Assembly: GCA_017521605.1 (NCBI GenBank)
Contig: JAFXCD010000009.1
Span: 62,001 to 126,000, forward strand
Direction of reading: 5' to 3'
Length of the DNA: 64,000 nucleotides
Origin: Lachnospiraceae bacterium
GTDB lineage: Bacteria; Bacillota; Clostridia; Lachnospirales; Lachnospiraceae
This document shows, piece by piece, positions 41,911-49,849 of this stretch (positions are counted from its first letter, which is position 1; each line of letters begins with the position of its first letter). Made by a program: the position numbers and the translations under genes. Below the pieces are notes generated by a model. The model saw nothing but the letters and a program-made list of their open reading frames with translations. It was not told the origin of the DNA and did not search any database.

Positions 41911-42038
41911 TTTTTCTTCCCCTCATTATTTTCTTCTGTTTTTTTCTCTTTGGGTCCGATGTTTTCAAACCACCAGCACCAAACTCCGGCACCCAGAGCA
42001 ACTACTATCATGATTCCCACAAAAATATCACTAAACAT
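41907..42038 (-). CDS. 43-residue single-pass membrane protein coupled to the antiporter
   Basis: ATG at 42038 with AAGGAG 8 bases upstream. The chain has a hydrophobic segment (VGIMIVVALGAGVWCWWF) followed by a lysine/glutamate-rich tail ending EGKKK. The stop TGA overlaps the start of the antiporter gene, giving fixed translation coupling. The composition and coupling suggest a small subunit or regulator of the antiporter; no family is recognised. Confidence 0.8.
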   Translation of the reverse strand: MFSDIFVGIMIVVALGAGVWCWWFENIGPKEKKTEENNEGKKK

Positions 42039-42118
42039 ATGTAGACTCCTTTCACACATACCGAATTAGCATAAAGCAAAACGTACAGCAACGTACTCGC
42101 TCAATTTTCATACAACAA

Positions 42119-42148
42119 TGCCCGGTAGACAATATTGCTTACCGGGCA
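42119..42148 (-). terminator. hairpin after the L7/L12-tail membrane protein gene
   Basis: 9-bp stem TGCCCGGTA / TACCGGGCA with a 12-base loop. The following bases on the minus strand (TTGTTG) are only weakly U-rich. It separates this gene from the antiporter operon. Confidence 0.55.
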
Positions 42149-42203
42149 TGATACTATAATTTCTTATGCAATTCAATATTTTGGAAAAGGTCTTTACTAA
42201 GTC

Positions 42204-42566
42204 TTAACCATCTATGTTGTCCACAAAGTTCTTTGCATCATAAAGAGACATTCCGGTCAGCTCACGTACCAGCTTAATGGCCTGAATATCCTGACCTTTC
42301 GCCTTCATAGCTCGTACCTCATCCGGCAAATCTTGTGGAATTTGAGGTGCTTTCGCTTCCAATTCCTGTCGCTTTTCCTCATCCTCTCTATCTACCTTCC
42401 AATTATACACAAAGCTTACCACTAAAAGGAGCGCTGTGCCAATACCCAGAACGCCTCCCACATCATTACCATCCAGTAAGGCCCAAACACTATATGCAAT
42501 AAACAGCACAGTAGCAATAAGAGTTAATACATATTTTTTAGTCTTTTTTTTCTTACCTTTTTTCAT
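42204..42566 (-). CDS. membrane protein with a ribosomal L7/L12 C-terminal-like domain
   Basis: 120 residues. A lysine-rich start (KKGKKKKTKK), two membrane helices (about 12-30 and 36-55), then a soluble tail with DEVRAMKAKGQDIQAIKLVRE and LTGMSLYDAKNFVDNI, the fold of the L7/L12 C-terminal domain. In small membrane proteins of this type the role is unknown. The start at 42566 has AAAGGAG upstream. Confidence 0.8.
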   Translation of the reverse strand: MKKGKKKKTKKYVLTLIATVLFIAYSVWALLDGNDVGGVLGIGTALLLVVSFVYNWKVDREDEEKRQELEAKAPQIPQDLPDEVRAMKAKGQDIQAIKLVRELTGMSLYDAKNFVDNIDG

Positions 42567-42660
42567 GCTGGATACTCCTTTATAAGACTTCTTTTTCACA
42601 TCTATTTTATGCGAAAATCCCAGATTTGACAAGCCCTCTGCGACCGTCTTCTTTCACATC

Positions 42661-44415
42661 TTAGACAAGTAATTCCAGCAATTCCTCTACCTTCATTTCT
42701 CCTTTATCCTGCTTCTCCTCCTCTGCATCACGCATACGTACAGATACCGTACCATTAGCTTGCTCCTTTTCGCCCAGAATCACCATAAAGGGCACCTTAT
42801 CCATACGGGCTTCGCGGATTTTATAGCCCAGCTTCTCGCTACGCATATCCATTTCCACACGGATGCCCTTTTCCTTCAACTGCTGCATTACTTTCTTACC
42901 ATAGTCGGTATACTTATCCGATACAGGCAACAGCTTCACCTGCACGGGAGCCAGCCAAACCGGGAATTTGCCTGCAAAGTGCTCGATCAGGATACCGATG
43001 AAACGCTCGATGGAACCAAACAATACACGGTGAATCATAATGGGGCGATGCTTTTCACCGTCTGCTCCAATGTATTCTGCTTCGAAACGCTGAGGCAACT
43101 GGAAATCCAGCTGAATGGTTCCGCACTGCCAGGTTCTGCCAATAGAGTCCTTTAAGTGGAAATCCAGCTTGGGACCATAGAAGGCGCCGTCACCCTCATT
43201 AATCACATACGGTACGTTGATGGATTCCATAGCCTTACCCAAAGCTTCCGTAGCCAGCTCCCAGTCCTCGTCGCTACCAATACTGTTTTCCGGTCTGGTA
43301 GAAAGCTCTACTGAGTACTCGAATCCGAACTTGCTGTACACTTCGTCAATGAGTTTTGCTACATTTACAATTTCCGGAATTACCTGCTCCTGAGTCATGA
43401 AAATATGGGCATCATCCTGTTGGAAGCATCTGGCACGCATAAGCCCATGTAACGTACCTGACTTCTCGTTACGGTGCACAATACCCAACTCTCCCACTCG
43501 CATGGGCAAATCCCTGTAAGAATGAGGCTGGGACTTATATACCAGCATGCCGCCCGGACAACTCATGGGCTTTATAGCAAATTCCTCCTCATCCACTATC
43601 GTTGTATACATATTTTCACGATAATTGTCCCAATGTCCTGAGGTCTCCCACAAATGCTTATTCAGCATAATTGGCGTAGAAATCTCCACATATCCCTCTC
43701 TGTCATGGAGCTTTCTCCAATAATCAATAAGCAGATTCTTTAAAATCAAACCCTTTGGCAGGAAGAAGGGAAGTCCCGGACCTTCCTCCATGATGGCAAA
43801 GAGGCCCAGCTCCTTACCCAGCTTTCTGTGGTCACGCTTTTTGGCTTCCTCCAGCATTTCCAAATGCTGAGAAAGTTGAGATGCCTTAGGGAAAGAAATC
43901 CCGTAGATTCGCGTTAACATTGGATTCTTTTCACTACCTCTCCAGTAGGCCCCTGCCACACTTAACAACTTGATAGCCTTTACCTGGCAGGTATTGGAAA
44001 TGTGGGGGCCTGCACAGAATTCCACATAATCTCCCTGACTATAAAAGCTGATTTTCTCACCCTCTGGAAGTCCCTGAATCATCTCCAGCTTGTAGGGCTC
44101 CTGTATTTTTTCCATGTAGCTAAGAGCGTCTTCCCTGCTCATTTCCGTCACCTGAAGGGATAAAGATTCCTTCACGATTTTTTGCATTTCCTCCTCTACT
44201 GCTGCCAGATGCTCCTCACCAAAGGGGAAGTCAAAATCAAAATCATAATAAAAACCACTCTCGATGGCGGGACCGATGCCGCACTTTACATTAGGATACA
44301 AACGCTTCACTGCCTGTGCCAAAATATGTGCACTGGTATGCCAAAATGCCTCCTGTACCTCCTTTTGTTCAAAACTACCTTCCATAATTTGTCCGTCTTT
44401 TAATAGTACCTTCAT
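42661..44415 (-). CDS. thrS: threonyl-tRNA synthetase lacking the TGS domain
   Basis: 584 residues against about 640 in E. coli. The N2 editing domain is present (HTSAHILAQAVKRLYP, FCAGPHISNT), then the class II core: FAIKPMSCPGG with the Zn Cys, RNEKSGTLHGLMRARCF motif 2, FQQDDAHIFM with a Zn His, and IHRVLFGSIERFIGILIEH. The C-terminal anticodon domain begins PVQVKLLPVSDK. Only 25 residues precede the editing domain, so the N-terminal TGS domain is missing. It charges tRNA-Thr. The start at 44415 has GGAG upstream; transcription is controlled by a T-box. Confidence 0.93.
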   Translation of the reverse strand: MKVLLKDGQIMEGSFEQKEVQEAFWHTSAHILAQAVKRLYPNVKCGIGPAIESGFYYDFDFDFPFGEEHLAAVEEEMQKIVKESLSLQVTEMSREDALSYMEKIQEPYKLEMIQGLPEGEKISFYSQGDYVEFCAGPHISNTCQVKAIKLLSVAGAYWRGSEKNPMLTRIYGISFPKASQLSQHLEMLEEAKKRDHRKLGKELGLFAIMEEGPGLPFFLPKGLILKNLLIDYWRKLHDREGYVEISTPIMLNKHLWETSGHWDNYRENMYTTIVDEEEFAIKPMSCPGGMLVYKSQPHSYRDLPMRVGELGIVHRNEKSGTLHGLMRARCFQQDDAHIFMTQEQVIPEIVNVAKLIDEVYSKFGFEYSVELSTRPENSIGSDEDWELATEALGKAMESINVPYVINEGDGAFYGPKLDFHLKDSIGRTWQCGTIQLDFQLPQRFEAEYIGADGEKHRPIMIHRVLFGSIERFIGILIEHFAGKFPVWLAPVQVKLLPVSDKYTDYGKKVMQQLKEKGIRVEMDMRSEKLGYKIREARMDKVPFMVILGEKEQANGTVSVRMRDAEEEKQDKGEMKVEELLELLV

Positions 44416-44463
44416 TTCCTTATGTCTCCTTTCATTAGAAAAATTATTTGAAATGCAATTCAG

Positions 44464-44537
44464 AGCCATGCAGCTATATAAGAATAGCCTTACTCAAGCA
44501 AGCTTGAACAGCCTATTTTGTATAAATCTGCATGGCT
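44464..44537. repeat. 74-bp imperfect palindrome in the thrS leader
   Basis: Outer arms AGCCATGCAG (44464-44473) and CTGCATGGCT (44528-44537) are perfect; AATAGCC and CCTATT pair further in; the apex is TCAAGC-AA-GCTTGA (44494-44507). It lies between the T-box terminator and the thrS ribosome site, so it is transcribed when the T-box reads through. The GC-AA-GC apex recurs in palindromes at 21330-21345, 56722-56733 and 56766-56775. Confidence 0.7.
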
Positions 44538-44550
44538 TGAATCGCTAACA

Positions 44551-44815
44551 CAAGAAAAGCACCCCAAGAATACACTTCATGTATTCTAAGGGTGCATTTA
44601 GCACGGTTCCACCTTAACTTTTCACTTCGGATTCCATCAAATCCTATCCCTTAACGCGGGCTACGGTAGCACTTATCTGTCCTAAAACCTTGGGTACTAC
44701 AGCTCTGGAATGGTTTTCGTACAGCTTCCTCATAAGCGGCTTCCACCATATGCCGCTCTCTCTGGATGATTAACACCAACTACTCTTTTCCGTCGACGCT
44801 TTTCTTATGTTATTG
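44551..44815 (-). ncRNA. T-box leader of thrS
   Basis: Minus strand, 5' to 3': a long Stem I region with the AGAGAG-type distal motif, then the invariant T-box AAGGTGGAACCGTGC (44601-44615), then the terminator GCACCCTTAGAATAC / GTATTCTTGGGGTGC (44559-44595) and TTTTC. The T-box overlaps the terminator region so that binding of uncharged tRNA-Thr would permit read-through. A Thr codon ACC at 44693-44695 is one candidate specifier, not proven. Confidence 0.88.
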
Positions 44816-44820
44816 AGTGT

Positions 44821-44849
44821 AATATAGCACTGAGGTTAGTGGATGTCAA
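44821..44849 (-). promoter_or_regulatory. sigma-A promoter of the thrS T-box transcript
   Basis: Perfect TTGACA (44844-44849), 17-bp spacer and TATATT (44821-44826), immediately before the T-box leader. Confidence 0.85.
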
Positions 44850-44892
44850 CTGTTTTTTGCAAATTGATGCCTGAATAATCTACCAAACCTTC

Positions 44893-46086
44893 CTATTCCC
44901 TTACAAATGCCCGGAATGCGCCGGTACTCTTGTGGCAGAAGAAAGGATTTTCGGCACTTATCCTTTCTTCCAGAAAGCTCCGAAATTCCTCGCCACATTC
45001 TGCCAGAATACTCTTGGCACTACCCGGCCAGGATTCTATATAGTAATACAGGGCACTCGCATCCGGCACCAACAAATCGTTCACTTGCTCTTCCATATAC
45101 ACCTGCGCGAACACCTTCTGCAGCTGTTCTCCACCATTTTCCAGTTCAAAGCCTCCTGTTACCCATTGCGGCGGGTTTATCCTCTCATCAAACTCCTTCA
45201 CCAGCTCATACATTTCCCGGTTATGAGTGGCTCCTATGGTAGAGGCATAAAACATACCGTCTGTCTTTAATGCCTTTGCACAGTGTTCCAATACCAAAGG
45301 ACGCTTGTCCTCCGATACATGGAACAGCATATGATTGGCTATGATACGGTCATACTGCCGACCTTGACTTTCAAAATCTTCTGCGTCCATCTGCAAAAAG
45401 GTAAACCGGATATTTTTTGATGCAAAATATTCCCGAAACTGTCCGATTCCCGTTTTGGCGGTCTCCAGCATCCCTTCTGATTTGTCAGTCAGCAGGATTT
45501 CCAAATCCTTTGGCAAGCTTTCTCTTTGTTGAATCCACAGTGCACCGGTACCGCAACCCAGCTCCAGGATTTTCATACCCGGCTTCAGTTCCAACCCTTC
45601 CAACATCCAGGCAAACCAGGGTACCTTTGCCGTACTGTATACATGGATATTAATCCGTTTTTGCAGATTGTCACTTCCCTCATACTGCTTCACCAGCTCC
45701 TCCTTTTGAGTGGTCAGCCGAATAATATCCAACATCTTTTCCCAATGGTTGTCCGTCTCCAGATTTTGTATCTCCTCCACCGCCTGAAGTACATGTTCCA
45801 AATGCTTTTTACGCTTCCTCAAAAGCTCTGCCTGCTTGGCAAAGGCTTCCGTCTGCTCCTCCTTTTTCAGCATTTCACCGATTTCCTCCAAGGAAAAGTC
45901 CAGGTATTTCAGCATCAATATCTTCTGGAGCTGCTCCACTGCTACCTTGCTGAACTTCTTATACTTATTTTCCTCTACCCTCTCCGGTGTTAACAGCCCG
46001 CTTTCATAATAATGTCGTATGGTTTTATAGGATACTCCTGTCAGCTTTGCCAGTTCTCCTGTGGTATATAATTCTTTTTTCTTCAT
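44893..46086 (-). CDS. MerR-type DNA-binding domain fused to a SAM-dependent methyltransferase
   Basis: 397 residues. MerR winged helix at 1-75 (TGELAKLTGVSYKTIRHYYE, LLTPERVEENKYKKFS), coiled dimer helix to about 115, then a methyltransferase from about 135: MKILELGCGTGALWIQQRE, LLTDKSEGMLETAKTGI, IANHMLFHV and ALKTDGMFYAST. The catalytic half is closely related to the free-standing enzyme at 2582-3358. The gene has a MerR-type promoter (46182-46212) that it may itself control. The enzyme-domain effector site suggests sensing of a substrate or of SAM. Confidence 0.9.
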   Translation of the reverse strand: MKKKELYTTGELAKLTGVSYKTIRHYYESGLLTPERVEENKYKKFSKVAVEQLQKILMLKYLDFSLEEIGEMLKKEEQTEAFAKQAELLRKRKKHLEHVLQAVEEIQNLETDNHWEKMLDIIRLTTQKEELVKQYEGSDNLQKRINIHVYSTAKVPWFAWMLEGLELKPGMKILELGCGTGALWIQQRESLPKDLEILLTDKSEGMLETAKTGIGQFREYFASKNIRFTFLQMDAEDFESQGRQYDRIIANHMLFHVSEDKRPLVLEHCAKALKTDGMFYASTIGATHNREMYELVKEFDERINPPQWVTGGFELENGGEQLQKVFAQVYMEEQVNDLLVPDASALYYYIESWPGSAKSILAECGEEFRSFLEERISAENPFFCHKSTGAFRAFVRE

Positions 46087-46181
46087 CTGTTTTTCCTTTC
46101 ATCTACGCCCTATGCCTCATAGCATATATTTCCCGGGATATGATATAAGACTTTGGCTCATTTCTATTGAGCTCTATATAC

Positions 46182-46212
46182 ATAATAGACCTTGCCCAAT
46201 GGGCAAGGTCAA
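46182..46212 (-). promoter_or_regulatory. MerR-type promoter and operator of the MerR-methyltransferase gene
   Basis: On the minus strand TTGACC (46207-46212) and TATTAT (46182-46187) are separated by 19 bp, longer than the usual 17. The spacer is filled by a perfect dyad with 10-bp arms (GACCTTGCCC and its complement, 3-base centre, 46188-46210). A long spacer with a central dyad is the hallmark of MerR-activated promoters. A TTCAAT triplicate (46219-46239) lies just beyond. Confidence 0.85.
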
Positions 46213-46272
46213 GCGTTTTTCAATTTCAATTTCAATTTCTAATGGTTTTTCTGATTTCTTTGATTCGTACAG

Positions 46273-46302
46273 TTGCATACAACCATAATATTCCGCTATA
46301 AT
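46273..46302 (+). promoter_or_regulatory. promoter of the plus-strand membrane protein gene
   Basis: TTGCAT (46273-46278), 18-bp spacer, perfect TATAAT (46297-46302), 55 bp before the start codon at 46357. Confidence 0.7.
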
Positions 46303-46356
46303 AATGTTATACAAATATTTTCAAAGGATGAAGAAGTGTTTATTGAGGGGGATTCT

Positions 46357-47394
46357 ATGAAAACTACGAAAACCTACATTTCCAGAAGCGGTATTATCTG
46401 GTGTATTCCTTTTCTGATTGGCATGATTATGTTAATCAGTGGTATTTTTGAACAGGAGGCTTATGGCAAGCATTATTCCTTTGAGGAAATAACTCCTGAC
46501 TCTATCCAAATAGGTGATTATGTAGCTGGTGATATTACCTCCTTTTTGGTTACCGGAGATACCTATATTACAGCTGTTTCTGCGGAATATAATTCTTCAC
46601 AGGTTTATAATGTGCCTGTAGGCGACGGATACTATATTCGTGTGCTGGTATCTAATCCCCTTACGCAGCAAAACCTATTCGATAATATGAATGGCTCCTC
46701 TAAAAAAGTAGGATTTAGTGGAGTTGTAACATCTTCCCCCATTGGATTCAATGACGGCTGGTATCGACAGGTTATCGGATTTGATCCCTCCCGAGTGATA
46801 CAGGATGTAGTGATTCAACAGATTTCCACCAACTGGAGTATAACACGTAGCCTGTTGGGCTTGGAGATTGTGGTTATCTGTCTTATATTCCGACTCAGCG
46901 GTGTTCTGCCCCCTATCCTTAGCCGGGAAGAAGAAGAGGCCTATTTACAGGCTAAAAAGTATACCCGCTCTCACAACATAGAGTATGAGTTGGAGCATGA
47001 ACGCAAAAAACTGAAAACCTTGGAAGAACGAATGGTACAGCTTCAAAAGGAATACCGGCTGGGACTTGTATTATTACTGTTGAGTGTATTAGGACTGGCC
47101 TTTGCTTCCAGTGTCTCCCAAATATATCCCAATGTCTTTCCCAAACTACAGACCCTGCTGTTTTCTCTCCCCAGTATTCTGATTCTAATGCTTGGCGGAA
47201 ATATGGTTTATCAATATCTGAAACATGCCCCTGGGAAACTTTCCCGATATTATAGCGGAATCAAAAACTATATTCCCTTACCCCTCGAAATAGAGAAATG
47301 TAAGCTGAATATTGAAGCATTGGAAGAAAAACTGGCACAGGAAAACGCTTTGGGCCCCATATATTGTGATGAAATAATTTATGCAGATTTTTAA
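46357..47394 (+). CDS. uncharacterised four-helix membrane protein with a coiled coil
   Basis: 345 residues, the only plus-strand gene accepted here. Membrane helices lie near 13-32, 170-188, 240-258 and 270-287. Between the first two is an extracytoplasmic domain of about 135 residues (SIQIGDYVAGDITSF, SSPIGFNDGWYRQVI). A helical, charged segment (HNIEYELEHERKKLKTLEER) follows the second helix. No family is recognised with confidence. The start at 46357 has GAGGGGG 6 bases upstream; an earlier in-frame start at 46273 lies inside the promoter and is rejected. Confidence 0.85.
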   Translation: MKTTKTYISRSGIIWCIPFLIGMIMLISGIFEQEAYGKHYSFEEITPDSIQIGDYVAGDITSFLVTGDTYITAVSAEYNSSQVYNVPVGDGYYIRVLVSNPLTQQNLFDNMNGSSKKVGFSGVVTSSPIGFNDGWYRQVIGFDPSRVIQDVVIQQISTNWSITRSLLGLEIVVICLIFRLSGVLPPILSREEEEAYLQAKKYTRSHNIEYELEHERKKLKTLEERMVQLQKEYRLGLVLLLLSVLGLAFASSVSQIYPNVFPKLQTLLFSLPSILILMLGGNMVYQYLKHAPGKLSRYYSGIKNYIPLPLEIEKCKLNIEALEEKLAQENALGPIYCDEIIYADF

Positions 47395-47400
47395 AATATA

Positions 47401-47444
47401 AAAACTCATCCTAAATTCTGTTTTAGAAAATTAGGATGAGTTTT
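47401..47444. terminator. bidirectional terminator between converging genes
   Basis: 14-bp stem AAAACTCATCCTAA / TTAGGATGAGTTTT with U-runs usable on both strands. It serves the plus-strand membrane protein gene and the minus-strand GH31 gene that end on either side. Confidence 0.85.
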
Positions 47445-47463
47445 TCTTTCTTTTCCAAACTCC

Positions 47464-49797
47464 CTACAGTTTCACAACCATCTGACCCTTCAAAGGCTTC
47501 AGCACTGTATTCTGACCATCTGCTACGGCCTCCGCACCATCTGCCTCAGTTACCTGCACATTCATCAGGCGTATGGTGCAAGGCTTTTCTGTATCCAATG
47601 AAATGGTAATGGTGTCTGCTGTCCGGACTGTCTTAATGGTAAGCTCTGCTTTACCACTCATACCATATACCGTCTTAGAGGCTCTTGCACCCTCCTGTAA
47701 CTCATAAATACGCAGCTCCACACCATCTGCATAATCATAATCCGGCTTCTCTTCACAAGCACCCAGTGGAATAATACTATTCTCCTTCACCATCAGAGGC
47801 AGGCTTAAGTAATCATAGGTATCGCTATACCACTTGTTGCCCTCATATACCTTTCCGCTGAAGAAGTCGGTCCATTTTCCCTCCGGCAAATAGTACTCGC
47901 CCACGCTTTCCTCATTAAAAATCGGTGCTACCAGCAGGCTGTCACCCAACATATACTGCTTGTCCAAATAGCAACAATTTCTATCCTTAGGAAACTCCAG
48001 CACCATACTACGCATAGTAGGAATTCCCTCTTTGCTTGCTACAATCGCCGCTTCATATAAATAAGGCATGATACGGGCTTTCAATCGGGTAAAGTAACGT
48101 ACCACATCTACCGCCTCTTCATCATAAAGCCAGGGCACACGATAGGACTGACTGCCATGGAGACGACTGTGAGAGGACAGCAGACCAAAAGCCACCCATC
48201 TCTTGTATACATCTGCCGTGGAAGTATGCTCGAAGCCTCCGATATCGTGAGCCCAGTATCCAAAGCCGCTCATCAAGAGACTAAGGCCACCACGCAGGCT
48301 CTCTTCCATAGATTCGTAATCGGACCAGCAGTCACCGCCCCAGTGAACAGGGAACTTCTGACCGCCCACCGTAGCGGAACGGGCAAATAGCACTGCCTCG
48401 CCCTTGCCACGCTTTCTCTCCAGCAATTCATAAACACATTTATTATATAGATAGGTATAGTAATTGTGCATCTTCTTAGGGTCGGAACCATCGTAATAAA
48501 CCACATCCGTAGGAATTCTCTCGCCGAAATCGGTTTTAAAACAGTCCACGCCCATATCCATGAGCACCTCCAGCTTATCCTGGAACCATTTGTAGGCATC
48601 CGGATTGGTGAAATCCACGATAGCCATACCCGGCTGCCACATATCCCACTGCCATACTTCACCGGTGGGACGCTTGATAAAATATCCCTTCTCCATACCC
48701 TCTGCAAACAAGGCAGATTCCTGGCCGATGTAAGAGTTAATCCATACACAAATATTTAAACCCTTTTTCTTGATTCTCTTTAACAATCCTGCCGGGTCCG
48801 GAAACACTCTCTCATCCCAGGCAAAGTCCGACCAGTGGAACTCCTTCATCCAAAAGCAGTCAAAATGAAAGGTCCTTAAGGGTATGCCTCTATCCAGCAT
48901 CCCATCAATGAAGCTCATAACCGTAGCCTCGTCGTAATTAGTGGTAAAGGAGGTGGATAGCCAAAGTCCAAAGGTCCAGGGTGCCGGCAAACTGGGTTTT
49001 CCGGTTACATCCGTGTAAGCCACCAACACATCCTTCATACTTTCCCCACTAAAGAGGAAATAATCCAGATAACCGCCCTCTACACTGAATTCAGCCTTAG
49101 TCACCATCTCCGTACCCAACTCCATGGATACATTTTCAGGATGGTTTACAAGGACTCCATACCCCTTGTTGGAAAGATAAAAAGGTATATTTTTATATGC
49201 CTGTTCCGTGCTGGTGCCACCGTCTTCATTCCAGATATCAATACTCTGCCCATTCTTTACAAAAGGAGTGAAACGCTCACCGGTACCATAAAGCAGCTCG
49301 CCCACACCTATGGACAACTGTTGGCGCATATAAGTATCCGTCAAGTCACCCTTATCATAAGCATCTCCCTTCCAGTCGGTCTTCATAATGGCCAAATCCT
49401 TGCCCACACTCTTGGTAATCACCTTGCCATCCCGTTTGTAGGTCATGGACCAGGGATTTTTGGTGATCTCCAGACTTAAAAGCCCGGTCTTTATGATAAT
49501 CTGATTCTCTTCCTCTGTTACATCCAACTGCTGATTATCTATATTCAGTTCAAATTCAGGATTCTTTTTTACAGTCCCTAAATGATGATAGGTCTGTACC
49601 CGCAGCACTTCCTTATGTGGTGCTGTAATCTTAATGGTTAAATTGATCCCCCCCAAGGTACATCCCCTATTATACACCGGATTGGTAGGTGCACAAATGG
49701 TCACTTCCTTGTCGCTTACCTTTACAAAATAGCCTTGCGCCGGGCCAAAGGCAGAACAGCCTTCCTTCTGTAGCCAGCATCCATTACTGAATTTCAT
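47464..49797 (-). CDS. yicI: GH31 alpha-xylosidase (YicI family)
   Basis: 777 residues, the length of E. coli YicI (772). The nucleophile Asp lies in DCFKTDFGERIPTDVVYYDG and the following DPKKMHNYYTYLYN matches YicI. The acid/base Asp is in HWGGDCWSDYESMEESLRGG. It removes alpha-linked xylose from xyloglucan oligosaccharides such as isoprimeverose. No signal peptide, so cytoplasmic. It lies 52 bp downstream of the STM4011-type gene with no terminator visible between, so it may share that transcript. Confidence 0.92.
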   Translation of the reverse strand: MKFSNGCWLQKEGCSAFGPAQGYFVKVSDKEVTICAPTNPVYNRGCTLGGINLTIKITAPHKEVLRVQTYHHLGTVKKNPEFELNIDNQQLDVTEEENQIIIKTGLLSLEITKNPWSMTYKRDGKVITKSVGKDLAIMKTDWKGDAYDKGDLTDTYMRQQLSIGVGELLYGTGERFTPFVKNGQSIDIWNEDGGTSTEQAYKNIPFYLSNKGYGVLVNHPENVSMELGTEMVTKAEFSVEGGYLDYFLFSGESMKDVLVAYTDVTGKPSLPAPWTFGLWLSTSFTTNYDEATVMSFIDGMLDRGIPLRTFHFDCFWMKEFHWSDFAWDERVFPDPAGLLKRIKKKGLNICVWINSYIGQESALFAEGMEKGYFIKRPTGEVWQWDMWQPGMAIVDFTNPDAYKWFQDKLEVLMDMGVDCFKTDFGERIPTDVVYYDGSDPKKMHNYYTYLYNKCVYELLERKRGKGEAVLFARSATVGGQKFPVHWGGDCWSDYESMEESLRGGLSLLMSGFGYWAHDIGGFEHTSTADVYKRWVAFGLLSSHSRLHGSQSYRVPWLYDEEAVDVVRYFTRLKARIMPYLYEAAIVASKEGIPTMRSMVLEFPKDRNCCYLDKQYMLGDSLLVAPIFNEESVGEYYLPEGKWTDFFSGKVYEGNKWYSDTYDYLSLPLMVKENSIIPLGACEEKPDYDYADGVELRIYELQEGARASKTVYGMSGKAELTIKTVRTADTITISLDTEKPCTIRLMNVQVTEADGAEAVADGQNTVLKPLKGQMVVKL

Positions 49798-49849
49798 CTT
49801 TAAATATCTCCTGACTTAACAATATTTTTATTAGAATAACCAAACTTTA

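Noticed and set aside
46273-46356. Earlier in-frame start of the plus-strand membrane protein gene
   Set aside because: The start would lie inside the -35 box of its promoter; the ATG at 46357 has a strong ribosome site and begins the membrane protein.
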